From assembly GCF_029168315.1 (NCBI RefSeq), contig NZ_JARGYD010000005.1, positions 186,001 through 250,000 of the forward strand: a stretch of DNA of 64,000 nucleotides, in the 5' to 3' direction. Each line of letters starts with the position of its first letter. Position 1 is the stretch's first letter. The notes below the pieces were generated by a model. It worked only from the letters and a program-made list of their open reading frames with translations. It was not told where the DNA came from and made no database searches. Source of the stretch: Psychromarinibacter halotolerans. Its GTDB lineage: Bacteria > Pseudomonadota > Alphaproteobacteria > Rhodobacterales > Rhodobacteraceae. Made by a program: the position numbers and the translations under genes. Shown here in pieces: positions 35,217 through 43,206 of the stretch.

Positions 35217-35896
35217 CGCCCCGGCATCGGGATCTCGGCGGTGAACGGCCCCGTCAGGATCGCAAGCGCCTCTGGCCGCATCAGCCCGGCCAGTGCGGGC
35301 GCGTCGGTCCTGAGCCCGCCGGTGTAGGTGCCGAAGGCGGGCAGGATCACCCGGTCGCTGTCGTACAGGAAACAGGGCCGCGTCACGGCACGGCCACGGG
35401 CGTGCAGCGTGGCCTTCGGGTGGTAATGTCCCGAAATCTCGCCGCTGGCGCCGGGTCGCGCGATGTGGCGAAAGCTAAGCGGGGCGTGCTGAAGCTCGGC
35501 CAGATGCGTGCCGCCGATGCTGACGGGACCGGGATCGTGGTTGCCCTCGATCCAGACCCAGCGCCGCCCGGCCATCAGCCGGTTGAGCCAATCGACCGCC
35601 TCGGTGTCCAGCCCGTCCCGCGCAAGACCGTCGTCGAAGCTGTCGCCAAGACACACGACGCTGCGCGGATCGAGCCATTCGATCTCGGCGTCCAGCCGGG
35701 CCAGCGTGTCCTGTGTTTCATACGGGGGCAGCAGGCTGCCGCCGCGCCGGGCGATGCGTTCCGATTTTCCAAGGTGCAGATCCGAGACGACCAGCAGCCG
35801 CTGAGCGGGCCACCAAAGGGCGCCGGTGCCCCGGGCGATCAGCTCCGCGCCGGCCAGTGTGAACGTCTGCTCGTTCTGTAATTGTTCCGCTCGCAT
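35207..35896 (-). CDS. pdeM: Ligase-associated DNA damage response endonuclease PdeM
   Basis: 229 aa calcineurin-like metallophosphoesterase. The metal-binding motifs are D39-x-H41 (S-D-L-H-L-G-K), G-D-S-F-D-D at 84-89, G-N-H-D at 118-121 and G-H-Y-H at 156-159. It belongs to the PdeM family found beside a Lhr-type helicase and usually an ATP-dependent ligase and an exonuclease. Here only the helicase is adjacent (31 bp upstream). Confidence 0.88.
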   Translation of the reverse strand: MRAEQLQNEQTFTLAGAELIARGTGALWWPAQRLLVVSDLHLGKSERIARRGGSLLPPYETQDTLARLDAEIEWLDPRSVVCLGDSFDDGLARDGLDTEAVDWLNRLMAGRRWVWIEGNHDPGPVSIGGTHLAELQHAPLSFRHIARPGASGEISGHYHPKATLHARGRAVTRPCFLYDSDRVILPAFGTYTGGLRTDAPALAGLMRPEALAILTGPFTAEIPMPGRCS

Positions 35897-35927
35897 TCCC
35901 TAGATAGACGACGCCGCATGGCAGTCG

Positions 35928-38372
35928 TCAATAGGGCACGCGCCAGCCCCGGCGGGGTTTTGCCTTTTGGCTTTCGTCCAGACCCGCGTCCTGCATCAGG
36001 CGCATTGCCTCTTCCGCCACCAGCCGGTCGGTTGCCATGCCTTGGATCGGAACCTTGCCTACCTCCAGCAGCATCGGCGCGGCCAGCGGCGTCACCCGGT
36101 CCAGCGCGACGTGGTCGATGCGGCCGCGCGTCCGGTCCAGCATTTCCTCGACGCGGCCGAAGTCGACGAGGCCCTTCAGCGCCTCTTCGCGCGTGATCTC
36201 CAGCAGCAGGTGGCCGGGGTCGTAGCGGCGCAGGGTGTCGTACAGGATGTCGGACGAAAACGTCGCCTGCTTGCCGGTCTTGCGCTGGCCGCCGGTCTGG
36301 CGGTCGATCAGCCCGGCGATCACCGCGCTGGCCTTGAACGTGCGCTTCATCACCGCGTTTCCGCCCAACCACGTCTCGAACGCGGTACGCAGGTTGCCCG
36401 GTTCGAACAACGCGGCAGGATCTTCCAGACGGTCCAGCCCCCAGATCAGCACGGCGTAATCCGTGGACACGAAGCCCAGCGGGTGCAGGCCAAGAACCTC
36501 CATCCGTTGTGTCAGCAGCAGGCCCAGCGTCTGCATCGCGTTGCGCCCGGCAAAGCCGTAGATGCAGGCGTGCTCGCGCCCGTCCCACGGGAAGGTCTCG
36601 ACCAGCAGGCGGTCGGCCTCGGGCATCTTCGACACCTCGCGCTGAAGCGACAGCCATTCTGCGGTGTGGTCGGGCAGCTCGGGCCAGCTGTCCTGCTGGA
36701 ACATCCGCAGGATACGGTGCGACAGCTGGGTCGAGGTGGCGAACTTGGTGCCCATGAACGTCGCGACGCGGGGCTTGGAATGGTTGGTGCGCGTCACCTC
36801 GACGGTGGTTTCGCGCAGTCCTTCATAACGGACGATCCGCCCGGCCATCAGGAAAGTGTCGCCCTTCGTCAGCGTCGCGGCAAAGCCTTCCTCGATCTCG
36901 CCCAGCGGTTTGCCCTGACCGCGCATCCGGACCTTCACAAGCTCGCTGTCCTGAATCGTGCCGATGTTCATGCGGATCTGCCGCGCCGCGCGCGGGTCGC
37001 GCAGGGTCCATGTCCCGTCGGGCGCCTGCTTTAGCCGCTGCCAGCGGTCATAGGCCCGCAGCGCATAGCCGCCGGTGGCCACGAAATCGAGGCAGGCGTC
37101 GAACTGTGCCCGCGTCAGCGCGGCATAGGGCCCGGCAGTAGTAACGTCGGCAAACAGCGCGTCGGCGTCGATTGGACCGGCGCAGGCGGAGATCAGGATC
37201 TGCTGGCACAGCACGTCGCGGGGGCCGGGGCCGCGCGGGTCGCCGTCCAGCTGATGCGCCTTTGCCGCTTCCAGCGCAGCGACGCATTCGACGACTTCGA
37301 ACCGGTTGGCGGGCACCAACAGCGCCTTCGATGGCGCATTGTAGCGGTGGTTGGCGCGCCCGATCCGCTGGATCAGCCGCTTGACGTTCTTCGGCGCGCC
37401 GACCTGAATGATCAGATCCACGTCGCCCCAGTCGATGCCTAGGTCCAGCGTCCCGGTGCAGACGATGGCGCGCAGCTCTCCGGCGATCATGGCCGCCTCG
37501 ACCCTCTGGCGCTGTTCGCGGGCAAGGCTGCCGTGGTGGATGCCGATCGGCAGATCCTCGTCGTTGGCCAGCCACAGGTTGTGAAAGAAGATCTCGGCCT
37601 GCGCGCGGGTGTTGTGGAAAATCAGCGTCGTCTTATGCCGCTTTACCTGTTCCAGCACCGCCGGAATCGCATAGGCGCCGCCGCCACCAGCCCAAGGCGG
37701 TTGCTCTTCGGTTTCCAGCATACGGATGTCGGCATCCGGGCCCGGGTCGGCGTGAAGGATCTCGCAAGGGTCGGGATGCCGCGCAAGGAACCGCGCCAGC
37801 GCCGGCGGATCCTCGACCGTGGCGGACAGGCCGACACGGCGCAGGTCCGGGCACAGCGACTGAAGCCGCGCCAGCCCCAGCATCAGCTGATCGCCGCGCT
37901 TCGATTCCGCCAGCGCGTGGATCTCGTCGACGATCACCCGCTGCAGCCCCGCGAACATGCGCGGCGCGTCCTCGTAGCTAAGCAGCAGCGCAAGGCTTTC
38001 CGGCGTGGTCAGCAGGATGTGGGGCGGGTCGGCGCGCTGGCGCTTCTTCTGGGTGGCCGAGGTGTCGCCGGTGCGATCCTCGATCCGGATCGGCAGCCGC
38101 ATCTCCTCGACCGGCGTGGACAGGTTGCGGCGGATGTCCGAGGCCAGCGCCTTCAGCGGCGAGACATACAGCGTGTGCAGCCCCTGATGCCCGCCGTCTG
38201 CCAGTTCCGCCAGCGTCGGCAGGAACCCCGCCAACGTCTTGCCGCCCCCGGTGGGCGCCACCAGCATCAGTGCAGGCGCATCGGCGCGGTCCAGCATGGC
38301 CTGCTGGTGCGGGTGCACGGTCCATCCCTTGGAGGCGAACCAGTCGGTGAAGGCAGAGGGCAGGGCGACCAT
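35928..38372 (-). CDS. Ligase-associated DNA damage response DEXH-box helicase (Lhr-type)
   Basis: 814 aa superfamily 2 helicase. Walker A is A-P-T-G-G-G-K-T (39-46), the D-E-I-H box 149-152, and motif VI Q-R-I-G-R-A-N-H-R. The Lhr winged-helix and C-terminal domains follow. The length fits the short, ligase-associated Lhr subfamily (about 800-850 aa) and not the 1,500-aa Lhr. The ligase and the beta-CASP exonuclease of the classic four-gene set are not in the window. Together with PdeM it probably acts in repair of DNA damage. Confidence 0.9.
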   Translation of the reverse strand: MVALPSAFTDWFASKGWTVHPHQQAMLDRADAPALMLVAPTGGGKTLAGFLPTLAELADGGHQGLHTLYVSPLKALASDIRRNLSTPVEEMRLPIRIEDRTGDTSATQKKRQRADPPHILLTTPESLALLLSYEDAPRMFAGLQRVIVDEIHALAESKRGDQLMLGLARLQSLCPDLRRVGLSATVEDPPALARFLARHPDPCEILHADPGPDADIRMLETEEQPPWAGGGGAYAIPAVLEQVKRHKTTLIFHNTRAQAEIFFHNLWLANDEDLPIGIHHGSLAREQRQRVEAAMIAGELRAIVCTGTLDLGIDWGDVDLIIQVGAPKNVKRLIQRIGRANHRYNAPSKALLVPANRFEVVECVAALEAAKAHQLDGDPRGPGPRDVLCQQILISACAGPIDADALFADVTTAGPYAALTRAQFDACLDFVATGGYALRAYDRWQRLKQAPDGTWTLRDPRAARQIRMNIGTIQDSELVKVRMRGQGKPLGEIEEGFAATLTKGDTFLMAGRIVRYEGLRETTVEVTRTNHSKPRVATFMGTKFATSTQLSHRILRMFQQDSWPELPDHTAEWLSLQREVSKMPEADRLLVETFPWDGREHACIYGFAGRNAMQTLGLLLTQRMEVLGLHPLGFVSTDYAVLIWGLDRLEDPAALFEPGNLRTAFETWLGGNAVMKRTFKASAVIAGLIDRQTGGQRKTGKQATFSSDILYDTLRRYDPGHLLLEITREEALKGLVDFGRVEEMLDRTRGRIDHVALDRVTPLAAPMLLEVGKVPIQGMATDRLVAEEAMRLMQDAGLDESQKAKPRRGWRVPY

Positions 38373-38411
38373 GCGGACAGAGATAGGGTGCCACCCCGCC
38401 CGCGTCGATCC

Positions 38412-38864
38412 TCAGAAGATCGACTGTTTGAGGGGCAGCTTGACTGGGGCAGGGAAGCCGGCGGCGAGATCGGTCCAGAAGCGGCCGTGCAGAACGTCCG
38501 GGAAGACGTGCCCGGCGGGCAGGGCGTCGCGCGTGAACCAGCCGGCTTCGGCGATCGCTTCGTCCTCTGCCGGGTTGGCGGTCACGTCGATCTCTCCCGA
38601 TACATAGTCGGCGACGTGCCAGAACTTGACCATCCGGCCGTGGCCGTCGATCAATTCGTCGATGTAGGCAAGGCTGCGGCTGCGTGCGCGTATGCCGGTT
38701 TCCTCTAAGCACTCGCGCTCGGCTGCGGCGGCCAGGTCCTCGGCCCCCTCGACGCCACCGCCGGGCGGCGCCCAGAAATCATAGCGGCCGGGTTTGAAGT
38801 GCCGGGCAAGCAGCACCGTCTCGCCCCGCAGGACCAGCGCCCCGGCCGAGATCCGGTGCCTCAT
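38412..38864 (-). CDS. NUDIX hydrolase
   Basis: 150 aa. The Nudix box (G-G-V-E-G-A-E-D-L through R-E-C-L-E-E-T-G-I) is complete, so a nucleoside diphosphate-X pyrophosphohydrolase activity is expected. The rest of the protein gives no substrate clue. It starts 10 bp after the end of the MarR-family gene and ends 39 bp before the helicase gene, all on the minus strand, so a common transcript is likely. Confidence 0.88.
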   Translation of the reverse strand: MRHRISAGALVLRGETVLLARHFKPGRYDFWAPPGGGVEGAEDLAAAAERECLEETGIRARSRSLAYIDELIDGHGRMVKFWHVADYVSGEIDVTANPAEDEAIAEAGWFTRDALPAGHVFPDVLHGRFWTDLAAGFPAPVKLPLKQSIF

Positions 38865-38874
38865 CGCGACCGCC

Positions 38875-39519
38875 TCAGGACGCGCACTTGCGCGCGAGGC
38901 CCTCGGCGATCTCGTTCACTTCCTTGGCGAAGCGTTCCGGGCCAATGGCCCAAGCCTCGTCCGCCCAGGATACGAAGCGTTCCAGCAGGGGCTTGAAGGT
39001 TTTGCGCTCTTCCTCGGTCCAGCTGGACAGGAACTCGCCCATCACGAGGTATTTGAACCGCCGCACCGCGTCGACGATGGCGCGGCCCCGGTCGGTCAGT
39101 TCGACAATGGTGCGCCGGGCGTCGGTCTGGCTGACCGCGCGGCGGGCAAGCCCCTTGCCGATCAGGTCGGACACCATGCGGGACGCGCGAGAGGGGTCGA
39201 TGTTCAGCCGCTGTGCGACCGTTGCGACCATCGTCTCGGGTTCGCGGTCCTTGCCGAATTCCTTGGACGGGGCCCAGATCGCGATCAGGACGTCCAGCTG
39301 CGGCAGATCGATTTCCGAATCCAGCCCGAAAGCCTGTAGCGCGGCGCGGCCAAGCTCGCGTTTGTTCACGCGGCGACGCCAAGCTTGCAGCGACGCGTCG
39401 ATGTCGAGCGCATCTTCCGTGACGCTGTGCGCGATTCCCGCTGACGCTAGAAACTCCGCGATGACTTCATCCCGAGACGGTATGGCCCTGTCCTCCAGTT
39501 TTGATCCTGCCCGTATCAT
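38875..39519 (-). CDS. MarR-family transcriptional regulator
   Basis: 214 aa, longer than the usual 140-160 because of an N-terminal extension of about 60 residues. The winged helix-turn-helix (about 75-150) has V-A-Q-R-L-N-I-D-P-S-R-A-S-R-M-V-S-D-L and the wing sequence D-A-R-R-T-I-V-E-L-T-D-R-G. It is divergent from an efflux-type MFS gene, and a palindrome in the shared upstream region is its likely operator. It probably represses the transporter and is released by a transported compound. Confidence 0.88.
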   Translation of the reverse strand: MIRAGSKLEDRAIPSRDEVIAEFLASAGIAHSVTEDALDIDASLQAWRRRVNKRELGRAALQAFGLDSEIDLPQLDVLIAIWAPSKEFGKDREPETMVATVAQRLNIDPSRASRMVSDLIGKGLARRAVSQTDARRTIVELTDRGRAIVDAVRRFKYLVMGEFLSSWTEEERKTFKPLLERFVSWADEAWAIGPERFAKEVNEIAEGLARKCAS

Positions 39520-39552
39520 ACGGCGGAAACGTAGTTTTACAAATACATGCTA

Positions 39553-39582
39553 TTGACATGCAATTGATTGCAGCACAAGTAT
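39553..39582 (+). promoter_or_regulatory. Promoter of the MFS gene with a palindromic MarR operator in its spacer
   Basis: TTGACA at 39553-39558 is a consensus -35 box. A weak -10 (AAGTAT) follows at 39577-39582, 18 bp on. Between them lies TGCAAT-TG-ATTGCA (39559-39572), a perfect 6+2+6 inverted repeat. A repressor bound here would block RNA polymerase directly. The site also lies upstream of the divergent marR-type gene, which allows autoregulation. Confidence 0.65.
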
Positions 39583-39658
39583 GGTCCCAACACGAGGGCA
39601 TCAAGGCCGCGAGTCGCGGTTTTCCTGTCTTCGGCCACATTTTTTTAAGGAAAACACC

Positions 39659-41197
39659 GTGTCACAGGATTTGCATACGCATCCTGACGGCGTGGACCGA
39701 GCGAAACTGAAGCTGACCTTCGTGGCCGTCGTTTCGGTCCTATTGCTGGCCTCTCTGGGCCAAACCGTCGTCACCACCGCCCTGCCGATCATCGTCGGCG
39801 AACTGGGCGGTCTCGACCAGATCACATGGGTGATCACCGCCTACCTGATGGCGGCCACCGTCGGCGCGCCGGTCTTCGGCAAGCTTGGCGACCTGTACGG
39901 GCGCAAGAGGGTGCTGCAGATCGGCATCGGCGTCTTCCTGTTGGGCTCGCTGCTCAGCGCATCGGCGGGCAGCATCTGGACGCTGGTGCTGGGCCGCTTC
40001 GTGCAGGGCCTTGGCGGCGGCGGCCTGATCGTCGTTTCGATGGCCACTGTCGCCGACGTCGTGCCGCCGCGCCAACGCGGCCGGTATCAGGGCTTCCTCG
40101 GCGGCGTGTTCGGCTTCTCGACCGTAATCGGGCCGCTGGCTGGCGGTTTCATCGTTCAACATTTCCACTGGAGCTGGATGTTCCTTCTGAACGTCCCGCT
40201 GGGCCTTGTGGCCTTTACCATTCTCGCCATCGTGCTTGAGTCTCTCCCACCGCGCCGGAAACCGGTCATTGACTATGCCGGCGCGGGACTCTTGGCGGCA
40301 ACCCTCTCCCTGGCCGTCATAATCGCTAGCATCGGTGGCAATCCCGTCCCCTGGACGAGCCCGGTGATGTTGGCCCTGTACGCGGCGCTTGCCGTCGCGC
40401 TCGGGGCCTTCATCACTGCGGAATATCGCGCGAAGGAGCCGGTGCTGCCGTTGCAGCTTTTCCGGATCAACAACTTCGTGGTGTCGAACACGGTGGGCAC
40501 GATCATCGGTGTCGCCATGTTCGGAACGATCACCTTCGTTCCCATGTTCATGCAGGTCGTGAAGGGACTTTCCCCGGCCCAATCCGGTCTGTTCATCTTC
40601 CCGATGATGCTGGGCATGATCACCGCCTCGACCCTGTCGGGCATCTTCATGTCGCGCACCGGACGGTATCGCATCCTGCCGGTGTTCTCGACCCTGCTGC
40701 TGGCCGTCGCGATGGGCGCGCTATCGACGCTGTCGCCCTCCACGCCGAACTGGCTGATCGTCGTTTGCGTCATGGCGGCGGGTATCGGCATCGGGCCGGT
40801 GATGGGCGTCGGGGTGACCGCGATCCAGAACTCGGTTCCCGGCAACATGGTCGGCGTCGGCACGGCAAGCGCCAACATGTTCCGGCTGATCGGCGGGTCG
40901 CTGGGCACAGCGCTGTTCGGGGCGATCTTCTCGCACGGGCTGACGCGCGAGCTTGGGTCGGCTCTGGGCGGGGCGAACCCGCGAGCGCTGACGGCGCAGG
41001 CGATCTCGGCGATGGACCCGGACCTGCAGGCGCAGGTCGGACTGGGCATCGCCCACGCCCTTCAGCCGGTCTTCCTGATCGGCGCGGTCATGGCCTGCCT
41101 TGCCTGCCTTGTCGCGCTGCTGATGGTGGAGTTGCCGCTGTCGGACCGCGTGCCGGACCGAAATTCGAACGAGCCGGCCACGGTGCCGGCGGAGTAG
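39659..41197 (+). CDS. MFS multidrug efflux transporter, DHA2 (EmrB/QacA) family
   Basis: 512 aa with about 14 membrane segments and a short cytoplasmic N-terminus. Motif A is G-K-L-G-D-L-Y-G-R-K and motif C-like glycine-rich stretches occur in TM5. The start is GTG at 39659 with AAGGA 8 bp upstream; no ATG lies in the right place. Members export drugs, dyes or organic solutes with proton antiport. Its divergent MarR regulator and operator suggest induction by its substrate. Confidence 0.9.
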   Translation: MSQDLHTHPDGVDRAKLKLTFVAVVSVLLLASLGQTVVTTALPIIVGELGGLDQITWVITAYLMAATVGAPVFGKLGDLYGRKRVLQIGIGVFLLGSLLSASAGSIWTLVLGRFVQGLGGGGLIVVSMATVADVVPPRQRGRYQGFLGGVFGFSTVIGPLAGGFIVQHFHWSWMFLLNVPLGLVAFTILAIVLESLPPRRKPVIDYAGAGLLAATLSLAVIIASIGGNPVPWTSPVMLALYAALAVALGAFITAEYRAKEPVLPLQLFRINNFVVSNTVGTIIGVAMFGTITFVPMFMQVVKGLSPAQSGLFIFPMMLGMITASTLSGIFMSRTGRYRILPVFSTLLLAVAMGALSTLSPSTPNWLIVVCVMAAGIGIGPVMGVGVTAIQNSVPGNMVGVGTASANMFRLIGGSLGTALFGAIFSHGLTRELGSALGGANPRALTAQAISAMDPDLQAQVGLGIAHALQPVFLIGAVMACLACLVALLMVELPLSDRVPDRNSNEPATVPAE

Positions 41198-41257
41198 GGC
41201 GGAGGAGCCCTAATGAGCGCCGCCCGTTCGAGGAAGGTCCGGGTGACGCGTTCGTGG

Positions 41258-41287
41258 AACAAGGGGGCATGCTCGGGCCCCCTTGTT
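41258..41287. terminator. Intrinsic terminator between MFS and RidA genes
   Basis: Perfect 11-bp stem AACAAGGGGGC (41258-41268) and GCCCCCTTGTT (41277-41287), 8-nt loop, followed by TCAATTT. It lies between convergent genes and could act in both directions. Confidence 0.75.
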
Positions 41288-41299
41288 TCAATTTAGGGG

Positions 41300-41650
41300 T
41301 CAGGCCTTGGCGGCGATGACGGTGATCTCGACGATCATGTTCGGCGCCGCAAGGTTCGCCTGACCGCACGCACGGGCCGGAGCGGCACCAGCGGGAAGCC
41401 AAGCGTCCCACACGGTGTTCATGTCGTTGAAGTCGCGCATGTCGGCCAGCCAGATGATCGCCTGCAGCAGGTGGCTCTTGTCAGAGCCGGCTTCGGCCAG
41501 CAGCGCGTCGATCTTGTCGAGGCAGTCCTGCGTCTGGGTCTTGATGTCCGCGCCAGCGGTGCCGACTTGGCCGGCCAGATAGACGGTGTCGCCATGCGTC
41601 ACGATCTGGCTCATGCGGTCATTGGTATGTTTGCGTTCGATCTCGGCCAT
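41300..41650 (-). CDS. RidA family protein (YjgF/YER057c/UK114)
   Basis: 116 aa, the normal length. The start at 41650 gives M-A-E-I-E-R-K-H-T-N-D-R-M-S-Q, the usual RidA opening. The active-site Arg in P-A-R-A-C-G is present, which indicates deaminase activity on reactive enamines/imines. It is not next to a known PLP enzyme. It is convergent with the MFS gene. Confidence 0.9.
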   Translation of the reverse strand: MAEIERKHTNDRMSQIVTHGDTVYLAGQVGTAGADIKTQTQDCLDKIDALLAEAGSDKSHLLQAIIWLADMRDFNDMNTVWDAWLPAGAAPARACGQANLAAPNMIVEITVIAAKA

Positions 41651-41766
41651 GTCGGTCCTCGTTCTTCGGGTTTCAGTCCGAGGCGATGTAGACGCGGGGC
41701 CGAGGCAAGGTCCAGAGCGGATGGCGCGAACGCCGGGGAAAGCGCGGTCGTTCCTTCGCGCTTTGC

Positions 41767-43077
41767 CTATTTCACGATCTTCTCGTCCTTCACGAACATG
41801 TTCGCCCACGCCCGGTCGATCAATTCGGGGGTCATCTGGTAGGGGATGCCCTCGAATTCGCAGATGGCGATCATCTGGTCGATCAGGAAGATCGGCTGGT
41901 AGTTCGCGTAGACGTTGTCGATCGTCGGGTACTTGTTCTTGATCAGGTGCACGAGCGTCTTCTCGTCCAGCGGCATCTTCTTCTTTTTCGCGACCAGCGC
42001 GAAGATCTTGAGGAAGTCCTTCTGGCTTGGCCCGTCGATCTTGATCTTGAAGAAGATCCGGCGCAGGGCTGCCTTGTCGAAGATTTCGTTCGGGTGGAAG
42101 TTGGTCGAGAAGATCACCAGCGTGTCGAACGGCACCTCGAACTTTTCGCCTGATTGCAGGGCAAGGATGTCCTTCGATTCCTCCAGCGGCACGATCCAGC
42201 GGTTGATCAGCGCCTGCGGCGGTTCCTTCTGGCGGCCAAGGTCGTCGACGATGAACACGCCGCCGGTGGATTTCAGCTGCAACGGCGCCTGATAGGTGCG
42301 CGAAGTGGCGTTGTAGACAAGGTCGAGCATGTCCAAGGACAGTTCACCACCCGTGATCACGGTCGGACGCTCGCACAGGACATACCGCCGGTCATAGCGG
42401 TTCGAGGTGCGGCGCAGCTGAGTCGGATCGTCTTCCAGTTCTTCGGCGACGGTGTGCACGATGGGGTCGTAAACCGTGATCACCTGACCGGAATAGAACA
42501 CGGCGCGCGGCACGAAGATGGTGTCGCCCAGCGCGTCGCGGATGCCGTTCGAGATCGAGGATTTACCGTTGCCCGGCGGGCCGTACATCAGGATCGACCG
42601 GCCAGAGCCGACCGCCGGGCCAAGCTGGTCGATCAGCGTCGGCGGCAGGATCAGGTGGCCCATCGCGCCGGTCAGCTGGTCGCGGGACATGTGAATGTTG
42701 CGGATCGACTGGCGCTTGACCTGCTGGCCGTAGTCTTCCAACGGAACGGGCATCGCGCCGTAGTATTCCGACTGCGACAGCGCATCCAGCGCGCGGGCCT
42801 TGCCCGCGTCGGCCAGTTGATAGCCCATCTCGCCGCCAGAGTTGGCGTGCAGCGTGCCTGTCGCCTCGATCAGGCGCTGGGTGCGGCAAAGGTCGATCAG
42901 TTCCTGCGTGACCTGAACCGGCAGCGCCAGCACGCGGGCAAGCTCTGTCACCTGCTCGAGATTGCGGCGGAACATCGTCTTCAGCAGGATGTCACGCATC
43001 ACCACGACGGGCAGGCCGGTATCGTCCAGGCTACGCGGGGCCGGGGGCGCCATTACCGGGGCGGCTTGCATGTTCAT
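41767..43077 (-). CDS. AAA+ ATPase of unknown role
   Basis: 436 aa. An N-terminal region (about 30-100) looks like a winged-helix or two-helix adaptor. The ATPase core has Walker A G-P-P-G-N-G-K-S (166-173), Walker B F-I-V-D-D (275-279) and sensor 1 S-T-N-F (324-327). There are no protease, helicase or transposase motifs. It is a stand-alone gene, divergent from a large membrane protein. From memory similar ATPases occur in many Rhodobacteraceae and Rhizobiales genomes, some near pilus genes, but I cannot assign a function. Confidence 0.75.
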   Translation of the reverse strand: MNMQAAPVMAPPAPRSLDDTGLPVVVMRDILLKTMFRRNLEQVTELARVLALPVQVTQELIDLCRTQRLIEATGTLHANSGGEMGYQLADAGKARALDALSQSEYYGAMPVPLEDYGQQVKRQSIRNIHMSRDQLTGAMGHLILPPTLIDQLGPAVGSGRSILMYGPPGNGKSSISNGIRDALGDTIFVPRAVFYSGQVITVYDPIVHTVAEELEDDPTQLRRTSNRYDRRYVLCERPTVITGGELSLDMLDLVYNATSRTYQAPLQLKSTGGVFIVDDLGRQKEPPQALINRWIVPLEESKDILALQSGEKFEVPFDTLVIFSTNFHPNEIFDKAALRRIFFKIKIDGPSQKDFLKIFALVAKKKKMPLDEKTLVHLIKNKYPTIDNVYANYQPIFLIDQMIAICEFEGIPYQMTPELIDRAWANMFVKDEKIVK

Positions 43078-43141
43078 CGACTGCTCTCCAACGATATGGC
43101 CTTGCGGCCCGATCTGCTCCGGGTGTTCCGGTCGCGACCCT

Positions 43142-43175
43142 TGACAGGTTGACTTCGTTGGTTTTCTGACAGGTT
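43142..43175 (+). promoter_or_regulatory. Direct repeats TGACAGGTT in the divergent region
   Basis: TGACAGGTT occurs at 43142-43150 and 43167-43175, 25 bp apart, between the AAA+ ATPase and the membrane-protein gene. The first copy is part of TTGACA (43141-43146), a consensus -35 box. The spacing puts the second copy over the expected -10 region. Related CCTGTCA palindromes occur at 47.06-47.10 kb. Confidence 0.4.
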
Positions 43176-43206
43176 ACTGTGGCAGAAAAATGGACACACC
43201 GAGGGC

